From Lysinibacillus pakistanensis (GTDB lineage: Bacteria > Bacillota > Bacilli > Bacillales_A > Planococcaceae): a stretch of DNA of 64,000 nucleotides. Both the position numbers and the translations under genes were made by a program. Shown piece by piece: positions 29,075 through 39,473 of this stretch (position 1 is the first letter of the stretch; every line of letters starts with the position of its first letter). Below the pieces are notes generated by a model, which saw only the letters and a program-made list of their open reading frames with translations, ran no database searches and had not been told where the DNA came from. The stretch is taken from positions 1 to 64,000 of the forward strand of contig BBDJ01000015.1 in NCBI GenBank assembly GCA_001312325.1, given 5' to 3'.

Positions 29075-29179
29075 TTTATCTTCATTCAGCAGAAGACACC
29101 CACCTCTACAGGTGATGAGAAGAATGCGGTTTAGGTTCCTTTTCAGTGGGTGTGCAAACACCTACTGAATGAAGATAAA
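29075..29179. repeat. 105-bp MITE-like element with 15-bp terminal inverted repeats
   Basis: TTTATCTTCATTCAG (29075-29089) is a perfect inverted copy of CTGAATGAAGATAAA (29165-29179). Inside, ACACCCAC and GTGGGTGT form a second stem. The left end sequence recurs alone at 30293-30311 and 49581-49599. No coding capacity. It looks like a miniature inverted-repeat element or a REP-type palindrome. Confidence 0.7.
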
Positions 29180-29181
29180 GC

Positions 29182-29270
29182 CCCCGGCGGATGTCACGGA
29201 TTTTAAAAGGAATGAATTGTGAGGGCACAATTCAAAATCCGGACGCAATTACGCCAAGGCGAAATTGATT
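29182..29270. repeat. dispersed structured repeat, short copy A
   Basis: It begins GCGGATGTCACGGATTTT and ends ACGCCAAGGCGAAATTGAT. The two halves match copy B at 31564-31771. GGATTTT and AAAATCC pair internally, as do GAATTGTG and CACAATTC. The right edge supplies the last bases of the corA reading frame (stop at 29269-29271). Confidence 0.7.
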
Positions 29271-30228
29271 AAGGTTTAAATAATTTGAACCAGCCTTTCC
29301 ATTTAAAGACCGCCAGCATAAAGATCACAATAAGAATCATAATACCTAAGACGATAAAGTAGCTGTATTTACCATGTAGCTCAGGCATATTGTCAAAGTT
29401 CATCCATATACACCTGCAATAAAGGTTAATGGGATAAAGATTGTTGACACGATGGTTAAGGTCATCATAATGCCATTCATACGACTGGAGCTCATTGCCA
29501 TATAGCTGTCGCGCATATCGGCCGTCAGCTCACGGTTGGATTCCACCATTTCTGTCAGCTTTAGCAAATGATCATAAATATCTCCGAAATAGGCTCGTTC
29601 TGATTTATTTAGTGAGAATCGATATGAATTAAGAATACGGTATAATAAATCGCGCATTGGTAGAATCGTGCGCCGTAAATCAAGCAAGTCACTACGAAAT
29701 TCGAATACGATTTTCATGGCATTTAGATTACTTTGATAGTTTAGTTCATCTTCTAGAGCATTCAAATGATCCTCAATTTTATAGACAAGTGGGAAGTAAT
29801 TGTCAACGATTTTATCAATTACCTGATAGGTTAAATACACTGTACCACGTTCCCAATTTTTCGGTTGTTTTTCTAGCATATTCTGCACTCTATCGATTTC
29901 GGGAGCAGTATTTTTATGAAAGGTTACAATGAATTTATTGGAAACAAAAATATTAACTTCCTCTGCTGCTAATTCTTCATTCACTCTATGAATAACAAAG
30001 AAATGGAAATCATCATAAAAATCGAGCTTTGGTCGCTGTAAACGCAATAAGCAGTCTTCTATAGCAAGTGGATGAAAATGAAAAAAACGTATCCAATAGC
30101 AGCTCTTCTTCAGTAGTAGGGCAATCAAAATCGACCCAATACCAATCAAAATGATTCTTGTTTATATCCTCGATAGGAAAACCCTTTATGAGTTGTTGAT
30201 CCTTCGTAATCCCGATTGTGCGTATCAC
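29269..30228 (-). CDS. corA: CorA-family magnesium/divalent cation channel
   Basis: The protein has about 318 residues: an N-terminal cytoplasmic domain, a long helical stalk, then two C-terminal membrane helices with the signature YGMNF between them ([29 protein letters not shown]). The frame breaks in A7 at 30081-30087 and by loss of one A at about 29401 inside the GMN codons (GGATG where GGAATG is expected). Restoring it gives the last helix and a basic end ([10 protein letters not shown]). GTG 30228 is preferred because GGGGTGA precedes it. The stop codon lies at the edge of a dispersed repeat. Confidence 0.85.
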
Positions 30229-30292
30229 AGCGTTCACCCCAATTCTGTTGATTTTAACTTTCTAGGAATAATCGTCCTCATAGAGTAATCCA

Positions 30293-30311
30293 TTTATCTT
30301 CATTCAGCAGA
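30293..30311. repeat. solo copy of the MITE end sequence
   Basis: TTTATCTTCATTCAGCAGA is identical to the left end of the 105-bp element at 29075, but no matching right end is seen nearby. Confidence 0.6.
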
Positions 30312-30319
30312 TGTTTTTT

Positions 30320-30382
30320 TGTATCGAAAGCATAGTGGCAGCTGCAAATGTCTTCTGTAGCGAAAGCAAAGCGGCAGCTACA
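30320..30382. repeat. two tandem 27-base hairpin repeats
   Basis: Units at 30320-30346 and 30356-30382 share the pattern TGTA(T/G)CGAAAGCA(T/A)AG(T/C)GGCAGCT(G/A)CA, with a 36-base period. The second unit has matching ends TGTAGC and GCTACA, so each can form a short hairpin. They lie between a methyltransferase gene and corA. Confidence 0.6.
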
Positions 30383-30400
30383 ATTACGTGAAATTAATTT

Positions 30401-31082
30401 TTAGACTTTCTTATAGCATATCCATCCACCAAATAATGTAGTGGCAAAAAAATCTGGATGGTCTTGTAAATCCTGCCTCTTGAAGTAGTGTTAAAATATC
30501 CTCCTCAGGCATAAAAGAAAGGGAGCGTATGGATTTTTCCATATCAGCTACCTCTAAGGGAGATAGCTTTGTGTGCTGCAGCCAATAGGCCCGCCATAAA
30601 TCAAATTGTAATTCGGTTTCTAAAGAGCCAGGCTGCCCATATTTTGAAACAAGAACAAATGGTGCACCAGGCTTTAAATTATTTGCTATTTCTTTCAATG
30701 TTGCAAGCTTTTCTTGAGTCCCATTGATAAAATGCAGCACTAAAATACAGCTAGCTGCATCAAACTCTCCAGAGGGGAACTTCGTATCCAGCATGGTTCC
30801 TTGGTATAAAGAAATTTGATTAGGCAAAGATTTTAAACGCTCCTCCGCTACATGTAACATGGCCTCAGAGGGATCGATGCCCACAAATGACCAAGTTGGC
30901 TTATGCTCTGCAAGTTGTAAAATTTCATTGCCGCTTCCAGAGCCAACTACTAGCAATTCAGCTTTCTCAGGTAGTGTGGATTGATAAAAGGTTTGTGTTA
31001 AACGTAGCATGGCATCGTAACTAGGTAATGTTCGACGAATACCCTTTTCGTATTCGTTTGCTAGCGTGTTATTAAATTCCAT
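30401..31082 (-). CDS. class I SAM-dependent methyltransferase
   Basis: The protein has about 226 residues with motif I LLVVGSGSGNEILQLAE, motif II VGIDPSEAML and the LVLHFI region of motif IV. The frame slips in A7 at 30446-30452 near the end. After removal of one A the protein ends FFATTLFGGWICYKKV, a C-terminus common in this group, at 30401. The start ATG is at 31082. It is a single gene between repeat-rich gaps. The substrate is unknown (ubiE/TylF-like small-molecule methylase is possible). Confidence 0.8.
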
Positions 31083-31211
31083 AGTGTCTCACATGCCTTT
31101 CCCAAAGAATTTTTTTTAAAATGCAACATACAATGAAACTATTCAGGGTATAGTTCCGTAAATAGTAGTACATAAAACAAAGGAAAATTTAAAAAAGAAG
31201 GGTTGATATAA

Positions 31212-31518
31212 ATGGAAGCTAAATGGTCTAAGGTAATCATACACGCAAGTCCGTTTTTTTGCGCCATGGTTAGTACCAATTTTATTTTTCTTAATTAGTT
31301 CTGATGAGGAAGTAAAAGCTATTTCCATTCAAGCACTACTGTTCCAAATTGTAATGGGTGTTTTAATTGCAATTTCTGTGGCACTAAGTTTTGTACTCGT
31401 TGGTTTACCATTCCTAATTATTTTCGGTATTATGTTGTTTGTCGTACCGATTATTGGAATTGTAAAGGCTTTATCTGATGAACCATGGCATTACCCAATT
31501 GTTGGTCGCTGGCTATAA
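31212..31518 (+). CDS. DUF4870-type small membrane protein, frame broken
   Basis: After removal of one T from T7 at 31254-31260, a protein of about 101 residues appears. It has three hydrophobic segments, starting EAKWSKVIIHASPFF, then WLVPILFFLIS and ending PWHYPIVGRWL. The pattern (short N-terminus, helix, charged loop before AISIQALLFQ, two helices) is typical of DUF4870/Tic20-like proteins. The start ATG has GAAGGG upstream. The break hides the gene from simple ORF calling. The function is unknown. Confidence 0.7.
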
Positions 31519-31563
31519 TTTTTATCTTGATTTTCCACAAAAAAACATCTGTTGGCCCAAAGC

Positions 31564-31771
31564 ACCCAGCGGATGTCACTGATTTTCAAAGGAATGAATA
31601 AAAGGATGTTAGCCTAAAACCTTCGCATCCTGTGAAAACGGCTAACTGACCTGAATCGGTAAAAACGCCACGTCCTGTGGCATTACCGAAATGACCGATA
31701 TCGTATCGGACCTTGTGCAGGCCTGGGCACTATTCAAAATCCTAACGCAATAACGCCAAGGCGAAATTGAT
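31564..31771. repeat. dispersed structured repeat, long copy B with hairpin insert
   Basis: The ends match copy A (GCGGATGTCAC..GATTTT and ACGCCAAGGCGAAATTGAT). Between them about 120 extra bases hold a series of short stems: GTTAGCC/GGCTAAC, CGGTAA/TTACCG enclosing GCCACG..GTGGC, and CCGATA/TATCGG. The motif CATCCTGTG or CGTCCTGTG recurs in loops. No coding frame. Confidence 0.7.
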
Positions 31772-31772
31772 G

Positions 31773-31811
31773 ACGCAAGTATATGCTAATTGCATGTGCT
31801 TGCGTTTTTTT
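31773..31811 (+). terminator. intrinsic terminator before the ctsR promoter
   Basis: ACGCAAG pairs with CTTGCGT and ATGC with GCAT inside, followed by T7. It separates the repeat region from the ctsR operon. Confidence 0.7.
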
Positions 31812-31929
31812 CATCACGAAAAAGGGTACATTAGACATACGAACGTTAAGATAGCTAGCATGAATAGCGATTTTTCAAGCGTTTGAATGAAAAAAATAGT
31901 TGCTATTAATTTTTCTATAGGCGAAATCA

Positions 31930-31988
31930 TTGCAATTATTTTCAAGCGTTTTGTATAATATACTCAAAGAAAGTCAAAGATAGTCAAA
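31930..31988 (+). promoter_or_regulatory. ctsR operon promoter with CtsR operator
   Basis: TTGCAA (31930-31935), an 18-base spacer and TATAAT (31954-31959) form a sigma-A promoter. Downstream lie two direct heptads AGTCAAA (31972-31978 and 31982-31988) with a 3-base gap, matching the CtsR consensus RGTCAAANNNRGTCAAA. The operator covers the transcription start region, so CtsR would block initiation and release it on heat stress. Confidence 0.85.
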
Positions 31989-32017
31989 GTCAGTGAAGTA
32001 AGCGAGGTGTATTCCTA

Positions 32018-32487
32018 ATGCGTAATATATCAGACATCATAGAAGGCTACTTGAAGCAAGTACTTGAATTAGGTGGAGAAGGGCATATTGAAATTAAGCG
32101 CAGTGAAATTGCTGATAAATTCCAATGTGTGCCCTCACAAATAAATTATGTGATCAATACTAGATTTACTGCCGAACGAGGTTATCTTGTTGAAAGCAAA
32201 CGTGGTGGTGGTGGATACATACGAATTTTACGTGTCCGCGCGAATTCACAAATCGATTTGATTGACGATGTCCTCAGGCAGATAGAGGAGGGGCATCGCA
32301 AACAATGGCAGAAGATTTAGTTTATCGGCTGATCGATGAGCAGGTAATTTCAAAGAGAGAAGCGAAGTTAATGTTAGCGGCAATTGATCGCTCCACTCTG
32401 GATTTGCCACTCCCGTTACGGGATACCATTCGAGCAAGAATATTAAGAGCGATGCTAACAACAATCAAATATGAACAGCAAAAATAG
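32018..32487 (+). CDS. ctsR: CtsR, repressor of class III heat-shock genes
   Basis: The N-terminal winged helix is almost the Bacillus sequence (KRSEIADKFQCVPSQINYVINTRF), with the glycine-rich wing ESKRGGGGYIRI that is the heat-sensing part. The C-terminal four-helix domain (EDLVYRLIDEQVISKREAKLM) is in a second frame. The break is at about 32302, where AAA is found and AAAA is expected (loss of one A), not in a long run. The total is about 157 codons, the normal length. It is the first gene of the ctsR-mcsA-mcsB-clpC operon and represses its own promoter. Confidence 0.9.
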
Positions 32488-32500
32488 AGAGGTGATGGAA

Positions 32501-33050
32501 ATGATTTGCGAACATTGCAAGCAGCGTAATGCGACGGTAACTGTAACACAAGTTCAAAATGGACAAAAGGTAGAGCATCATTACTGTGACGTCTGCGCCT
32601 CGCAGTTCCATCCATTTCATGCAGAATTTAAACAAGAGCCTGTATCTATTCAACAGCTATTATCTAATTGGTTTGGCTCACCGACATGGCAACAACAAAA
32701 AGTGGATGAAAAACAACAGGCGCAGCCACAACCACAAACTTGTCCACAATGTGGCTTTACGTATAAAAGATTTTTAAAAGAAGGAAAATTCGGTTGCCCT
32801 AGCTGCTATGACAGCTTTAGCGAGCACCTACCAAAGCTCTTTAATCGAATACAAGCAGGACCTCAACATCTAGGTAAGATGCCCGGCGCTCATAGCAATA
32901 TTTACGTCATTAAAAAAACAAATAGAAGATATCCGTAAACTTATGAAAGTAGCTATAGATGAGGAACAGTTTGAGGAGGCCGCGAAACTGCGGGATGAAG
33001 TGAAGGAATTGGAAAAACAGCTACAATTTGAAGGTGGTGATGTGTCGTGA
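32501..33050 (+). CDS. mcsA: McsA, activator of the McsB arginine kinase
   Basis: Two Cys-pair zinc sites are visible: CEHCKQ..CDVCAS near the start and CPQCGFT..CPSCYD in the middle. The C-terminal UVR-like coiled coil follows (EEQFEEAAKLRDEVKELEKQL). The length is about 183 residues. The frame breaks in A7 at 32912-32918. ATG 32501 has AGAGGTGATGGAA upstream. The stop overlaps the mcsB start (TGATG). Confidence 0.9.
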
Positions 33051-34153
33051 TGATTGAATCGTTTTTAGAACGAGCTACACCAGCATGGATGAGCGTGGAG
33101 GACGATTATTCAGATATAGTCATTAGTACACGTATCCGTCTTGCACGAAATTTAGATGGCTATCGTTTTCCTCTGTCCTTTACAGAGAATGAGGCATTAC
33201 AGGTAGAGCAGGCTGTAACACACGCTGTTCAGGATAGCACGAAACTACAAGATCATTACTCGTATTTTGCCGTCAAGGATTTAACATCCTTACAGCGTCA
33301 AATTCTTGTAGAAAAGCATTTAATTAGCCCTCAGCTTGCCAAAAAAAGAACAGGTTGGCTCCATGCTATTATCTGATGACGAATCAATTAGCATTATGGT
33401 GAATGAAGAGGACCATTTACGCATTCAATGTATGACAGCGAGTTTTCAGCTGCAAAGGGCATATGAGCAGGCCAATAAAATTGATCGAGCCCTAGAAAAA
33501 TCTTTACCTTATGCATTTCGTGATACTTTTGGATATCTTACAAGTTGCCCAACAAATATCGGTACTGGTTTACGAGCTTCCGTTATGATGCACCTACCTG
33601 CCCTTACATTAACAGGTCAAATGAGTCAAATTATTAATGCCATGACAAGGCTAGGAATGACGGTAAGAGGGATATATGGGGAAGGTAGCGAAAACTTAGG
33701 GAATGTTTACCAAGTGTCGAATCAGATAACACTGGGTAAAACAGAGGAGGATATTTTGGCTGACATTCAAAGCGTCGCCGAAAAAAAATTATTCAAAAGG
33801 AGCGACATGCAAGAGGTAAGCTAATCGAGAAAGCAGAGCTTGCTCTAGAAGACCGAGTATACCGTGCATTAGGTACTTTAACGCATGCTCGAATTTTAAC
33901 GAGCGAAGAGGCAGCTACCTGCTTGTCCAATGTTCGTTTAGGGGTAGATTTACAGTTGATAGAAGGCATTAAGGCGACAACTTTAAACGAGTGTGTTGTC
34001 TGTATGCAACCAGGATTTTTACAACACTATGCAGGAGAGGTTTTACCACCTGCTGAGCGCGATCGCGTACGAGCGAAAATGCTTCGTGAGGCATTATTTC
34101 GTGAAAATATGAGTAAGCCTATTATAGGAAAAAAAAGGAGAGGATTCATATGA
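33050..34153 (+). CDS. mcsB: McsB, protein arginine kinase
   Basis: The protein has about 365 residues of the ATP:guanido phosphotransferase fold. Motifs include [32 protein letters not shown] (nucleotide and substrate loop) and the catalytic-Cys region [18 protein letters not shown]. The enzyme phosphorylates arginines and marks proteins for ClpC-ClpP. The frame breaks in A7 at 33341-33347 and in A8 at 33781-33788 (two A too many, or one too few). The C-terminus is unsure because another A8 lies at about 34129-34136 before the stop that overlaps the clpC start. Confidence 0.9.
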
Positions 34154-36595
34154 TGTTTAATCGTTTTACACAACGCGCACAAAAAGTATTACAGCTTGCA
34201 CAGGAAGAGGCAATTCGTTGGAAACACGAATCGATAGGAACAGAGCATATTCTATTAGGCTTATTCGTGAAGGCGGCGGTATAGCTGCGAAAGCATTAGA
34301 AGCCATCGATATTAGTCCTCAAACAATTGAAGCAGGTATTGAAGAGTTAGTTGGAAAAGGGAAAGAGGATGTGGGTCCGATTGTCCACTATACTCCTAGA
34401 GCGAAAAAAAGTCATTGAGCTATCAGTTGATGAATCACGCAAATTAGGTCATTCATATATCGGTACGGAGCATTTGCTATTAGCGCTTATTCGTGAAGGT
34501 GAAGGTGTGGCTGCTCGTGTATTAAATAACGCTGGTGTCGGCTTAAATAAAGCACGTCAGCAAGTGCTATTACTACTAGGAAATAATGATAATGCTCAAT
34601 CTGGTCAACAAGCTGCCCAGGCTGCCAATACCCCTACATTAGATAGCCTTGCGCGAGACTTAACACAAATTGCTCGAGAAGGCTCTTTAGACCCTGTGAT
34701 TGGTCGAAGCAAAGAAATTACGCGTGTTATTGAGGTATTATCTCGACGTACAAAAAAAACAACCCTGTATTAATTGGTGAGCCTGGGGTAGGTAAAACAG
34801 CTATTGCTGAAGGGCTAGCACAGCAAATTATTAATAATGAAGTGCCAGAGATTCTTCGTGATAAACGCGTCATGACACTTGATATGGGAACAGTTGTAGC
34901 AGGTACAAAATACCGTGGTGAATTTGAGGATCGCTTGAAAAAGGTGATGGATGAGATTCGCCAAGCAGGAAATGTTATTTTATTTATTGATGAATTGCAT
35001 ACATTAATCGGCGCAGGTGGTGCAGAGGGGGCAATTGATGCATCAAATATTCTAAAACCTTCTCTAGCACGTGGTGAGCTTCAATGTATCGGTGCAACAA
35101 CATTAGATGAATATCGTAAATATATTGAAAAGGATGCGGCTTTAGAGCGTCGTTTCCAACCAATACAAGTTGATGAGCCAACAGTTGAAGAAGCGATTCA
35201 AATTATCCAGGGCTTACGTGATCGCTATGAAGCACATCACCGTGTGAAAATTACAGATGAAGCGATTGAGGCTGCCGCAAAAATGGGTGACCGCTATATT
35301 TCTGACCGTTTCTTACCAGATAAAGCGATTGACTTAATTGATGAAGCGGGCTCAAAAGTACGCTTACGTTCATTTGCAGTTCCACCAAATTTAAAAGCGC
35401 TTGAAGATAAGCTCGAAAATGTACGCTCTGAAAAGAATGCTGCAGTCTCTGGTCAAGAGTTTGAAAAGGCAGCCTCTTTAAGAGATACGGAACAAAAGCT
35501 AAAAGATGAAATTGAAACGACAAGAAAGAATTGGAAGGAAGAGCAAGGGAAATCAGAATCAAAAGTTACAGTGGATGATGTAGCAGCAGTCGTATCTATG
35601 TGGACTGGAATCCCTGTATCAAAAATTGCCTCTGAAGAGTCCTCTAAGCTATTACAATTAGAGGAAGAGCTACACAAACGAGTGGTAGGTCAAGGGGAGG
35701 CAGTAGAGGCCATTTCTCGTGCTATTCGCCGTGCAAGAGCAGGCTTAAAAGATCCAAAACGACCAATTGGCTCATTTATTTTCTTAGGGCCAACAGGTTG
35801 GTAAAACAGAGCTTGCAAGAGCACTAGCTGAAGTGATGTTTGGTGATGAGGATGCGATGATTCGAGTTGATATGTCTGAATATATGGAGAAACATTCCAC
35901 TTCGCGCCTAGTTGGTTCACCTCCAGGCTATGTAGGCTTTGATGATGGCGGCCAGTTAACAGAAAAGGTTCGTCGTAAACCATATTCAGTTGTATTACTA
36001 GATGAGATTGAAAAAGCTCATCCAGATGTTTTCAATATTCTACTACAAGTGCTTGAAGATGGTCGTTTGACAGATTCTAAAGGTCGTGTAGTGGACTTCC
36101 GTAACACGGTTGTTATTATGACATCAAACGTTGGGGCAGATGCTTTAAAATACCAGAAAAACTTAGGCTTCAATGTTGGTGGTACGGAATCTAAACATAA
36201 AGACATGAAGGGAACAATGCTTGAGGAATTGAAAAAAAGCATTCCGACCAGAGTTCTTAAACCGTATTGATGAGATGATTGTGTTCCACTCATTAGAAAA
36301 AGAACACTTAAAAGAAATTGTTTCCATGATGGCAAATGCTTTAACAAAACGTCTAAAAGAACAAGATATTTCGTTAGAGTTAACAGATGCTGCGCTTGAG
36401 AAAATTGCACAAGAGGCTATGATCCTCAATACGGCGCCCGCCCGCTACGCCGTGCACTACAAAAACAAGTGGAAGACCGCTTATCAGAAGAATTACTGAA
36501 AGGCAATGTAGAGAAGGGCAATCAAGTGATTATTGATTATGTGAATGATGACTTTGTGGTAAAGAAAAAAAGAGGGCATTTCTGCATCTAACTAA
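34150..36595 (+). CDS. clpC: ClpC, Hsp100 AAA+ unfoldase of the ClpCP protease
   Basis: The gene encodes a Clp-N domain, first AAA+ module ([33 protein letters not shown]), middle UVR-containing coiled coil ([13 protein letters not shown]) and second AAA+ module ([34 protein letters not shown]). It would be about 815 residues. I see seven frame breaks: loss of A near 34262, A7 at about 34405-34411, A7 near 34750-34756, a two-base loss near 35797 in the second Walker A, A7 near 36235, loss of G near 36411, and A7 at about 36565-36571. Correcting all gives continuous ClpC ending [10 protein letters not shown] at 36595. So many breaks in a stress-essential gene argue for sequence error. Confidence 0.9.
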
Positions 36596-36620
36596 TTTCT
36601 AACAGCTACGCTTCATCTCA

Positions 36621-36659
36621 AAAGGACAGCAGGCTATAGTGCCAAGCTGTCCTTTTTTT
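36621..36659 (+). terminator. clpC operon terminator
   Basis: AAAGGACAGC pairs with GCTGTCCTTT around a 15-base loop, followed by a T-run. Confidence 0.75.
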
Positions 36660-36703
36660 ATGTACAATTGATAATAAGAACAAATATTCGAGGTGAATGT
36701 GTA

Positions 36704-38080
36704 TTGGCAAAGAAAAAAACGAAATTTGTATGCACAGGCTGTGGCTATGAATCTGCAAAATGGATGGGAAGATGTCCGGGCTGTGGGGAATGGAATAAGA
36801 TGGTCGAAGAAGTAGAGGTCGTAGCAAAGGGACCTCGTGGAGCCTTTCAGCATTCTGCGACAGTTACGCAAAAAGCTCTTCCTATTATGCAGATCGAGGC
36901 TGCTGAGGAGTCTCGAATTACAACAGAAATGGGTGAGCTTAACCGAGTGCTAGGTGGGGGAATCGTACCGGGCTCTCTTGTACTTATAGGAGGTGACCCT
37001 GGTATTGGGAAGTCGACACTATTATTACAGGTGTCTGCTTTACTTTCAAATAAGGGACATCGTGTGCTCTACATTTCTGGTGAGGAATCAATCCGCCAAA
37101 CAAAGCTACGTGCAGAGCGTTTAGGGGTGGTTTCACAGGAGCTTTATATCTATTCAGAAACAAATTTAGAGTTTCTAAATCAAACTATTGAGGATGTGCA
37201 ACCGAAATTTGTTATTGTCGATTCCATTCAAACTGTGTTTCATCCTGAAGTAACAAGTGCTCCTGGCAGTGTATCGCAGGTGCGAGAGTGTACGGCAGAG
37301 TTGATGAGAATTGCTAAAACGAAGGGAATCGCTATATTTTTAGTTGGACATGTAACAAAAGAGGGGCAAATTGCAGGTCCACGTATTTTGGAGCATATGG
37401 TAGATACTGTGCTGTATTTTGAGGGGGAGCGACACCATAATCACCGTATTCTGCGTAGTCAAAAGAACCGTTTTGGCTCAACAAATGAGATTGCTATATT
37501 TGAAATGCTTCAGGGGGGCTTAAAGGAAGTATTAAATCCATCTGAACTCTTTTTACAGGAGCGTTCACAGGGGGCAGCAGGGTCAACCATTGTGGCTTCT
37601 ATGGAGGGTACACGACCAATTCTTGTTGAAATTCAGTCACTCGTAACACCTACGAGCTTTAACTATCCAAAGCGCATGGCAACAGGTGTTGATCAAAACC
37701 GTGTGCAGTTGTTAATGGCTGTTCTAGAAAAGAGAATGGGCCTCATGCTACAGGCACAGGATGCATATATTAAAGTTGCTGGCGGTGTAAAGCTAGATGA
37801 ACCAGCCATTGATTTAGCAGTGTTGACAAGCATTGTCTCCAGCTTTAGGGATCAAGCAGTTAGAGCTACAGATTGTTTTGTTGGAGAAGTAGGGTTGACG
37901 GGAGAGGTGCGTCGTGTTTCCCGTATTGAACAACGTGTAATAGAGGCGGCAAAGCTAGGGTTTAAACGGATATTCGTTCCGGCTTCAAATATTGGCGGCT
38001 GGGATTTTCCACAAGGTATTGAGATTGTTGGAGTAGAAACCATAAAAGATGCACTGAATGCTTGCTTTAGAGAGCTATAA
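36704..38080 (+). CDS. radA: RadA, DNA branch-migration/repair protein
   Basis: The protein has 458 residues and is intact. An N-terminal C4 zinc finger ([17 protein letters not shown]) is followed by a RecA-like ATPase with [10 protein letters not shown] and the RadA signature [10 protein letters not shown]. The C-terminal Lon-like domain follows ([13 protein letters not shown]). TTG 36704 is the start because GAGGTGA lies 7 bases before it. In many Bacilli disA follows radA, but here yacL is next. Confidence 0.93.
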   Translation: MAKKKTKFVCTGCGYESAKWMGRCPGCGEWNKMVEEVEVVAKGPRGAFQHSATVTQKALPIMQIEAAEESRITTEMGELNRVLGGGIVPGSLVLIGGDPGIGKSTLLLQVSALLSNKGHRVLYISGEESIRQTKLRAERLGVVSQELYIYSETNLEFLNQTIEDVQPKFVIVDSIQTVFHPEVTSAPGSVSQVRECTAELMRIAKTKGIAIFLVGHVTKEGQIAGPRILEHMVDTVLYFEGERHHNHRILRSQKNRFGSTNEIAIFEMLQGGLKEVLNPSELFLQERSQGAAGSTIVASMEGTRPILVEIQSLVTPTSFNYPKRMATGVDQNRVQLLMAVLEKRMGLMLQAQDAYIKVAGGVKLDEPAIDLAVLTSIVSSFRDQAVRATDCFVGEVGLTGEVRRVSRIEQRVIEAAKLGFKRIFVPASNIGGWDFPQGIEIVGVETIKDALNACFREL

Positions 38081-38089
38081 AGGGAGTGT

Positions 38090-38122
38090 GCATGTTGGAC
38101 AAGGTTCTGACATGCATTTTTC
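38090..38122 (+). terminator. hairpin behind radA
   Basis: GCATGT (38090-38095) pairs with ACATGC (38110-38115), followed by ATTTTTCT. The gap to yacL (about 250 bases) holds a TATAAT at 38338-38343 but no clear -35, and no trace of a disA coding sequence. Confidence 0.5.
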
Positions 38123-38371
38123 TCTTTCAATATTTTTTTTAGGTGCTAGGCATAAAAATCGGAACTAAAAAAAGGGGTTTAAGCGTCCTACATAACACCC
38201 TAATAAGATGACTCTTTTAACAACGTTATAGCTAGCAATATTACCTCTTTATTTCCACCTTTGTATCGAGTTGCTGTTGGCGTTAAAAAGAAACAGGGGT
38301 TGTTAGGCTCATGAAAGATTTTCTACAGTAAACTATGTATAATTATAGTTAAGAATGGGAGGTGACAGCTT

Positions 38372-39461
38372 ATGAAAAAAATTTGTTCAAATTGCCTTTT
38401 TACTGATTGGGGGAGCGTTAGGCTTTGTTTTCTTACCGCCATTATACGAATTGCTTCATTTATCTTCTAATCCTTGGCTTGATAATCCCTATGTGTCAGT
38501 AGCTTTAGGGGCAATTTTATTGTTTACACTATCGTTTGCGTTTTCGGATTATTTTGTGCGACTCATTAGCTGGATGGAAGAGGTGCTATTTAAGGTACCT
38601 GTTGGCGACTTATTATTTGGTACGCTTGGACTTATCATCGGACTGATTGTAGCTTACTTCTTAGGCTTTGCCATAGAAAGTGTCCAGCTAGGATTCGTTT
38701 CGGAGATTTTACCAATTATCATGTCCTTTGTACTTGGCTATTTAGGGTTCCGTGTAGGCTTTAAGAAGCGGGATGAATTAATCCAACTCTTTACATTACG
38801 TGGGAGCAACACAAAGAAAAAAAACTAATAGAGGGTGTAGATGCCCAAGAAGTAAAAGGGAGCTATAAGCTGCTTGATACAAGTGTTATTATTGATGGGC
38901 GTATTGCGGATATTTCTCAAACAGGATTTATTGAAGGTATATTAGTGGTTCCTCAATTTGTTCTTACAGAGCTTCAGCATATTGCAGATTCTTCTGATAC
39001 TTTAAAACGTACAAGAGGTCGCCGTGGTTTAGATATTTTAAAAAAAATTGCAGGATGAGCGAATGACAAAGGTGGAAATATCCGAAGAGGATTTTGAGGA
39101 TGTGCAGGAAGTTGACTTAAAATTAGTACGTCTTGCAAAGAAAATGAGCAATGATACACAGATTGTTACGAATGACTTCAATCTTAACAAAGTATGCGAG
39201 TTACACCACGTAAGAGTCTTAAACATCAATGATTTAGCTAATGCTGTGAAGCCTGTTGTTATCCCTGGTGAGGATATGCAAGTGATGGTTATTAAAGATG
39301 GTAAAGAGCATAATCAAGGAGTGGCTTATTTAGACGATGGCACAATGATTGTGGTTGAAGGTGGACGCAGTTATATCGGACAGGCAATAACGGTTACGGT
39401 AACAAGTGTACTGCAAACATCAGCGGGCCGTATGATTTTTGCTAAACCAAAGGATGACTAG
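38372..39461 (+). CDS. yacL: YacL, PIN/TRAM-domain membrane RNase-like protein
   Basis: The N-terminal part has four membrane helices ([21 protein letters not shown], then [11 protein letters not shown] and so on). The PIN domain follows, with acidic catalytic residues in [12 protein letters not shown] and [13 protein letters not shown]. The C-terminal TRAM-like domain is [30 protein letters not shown]. The length is about 362 residues. Frame breaks lie in A7 at 38375-38381, A8 at 38817-38824 and A8 at 39040-39047. The start ATG has GGGAGGTGACAG upstream. It lies between radA and ispD as in other Bacilli, except that disA is missing. Confidence 0.87.
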
Positions 39462-39473
39462 GAAGTGGAAAAT

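Noticed and set aside
29075..31811. Insertion sequence or prophage remnant
   Set aside because: The repeats have no transposase or phage coding sequence; only short palindromic elements are visible.
36704..38080. An additional frame break in the A7 run near the radA start
   Set aside because: The A7 in GCAAAGAAAAAAACG is needed for the correct AKKKTKFVC start, so this run is right as given.
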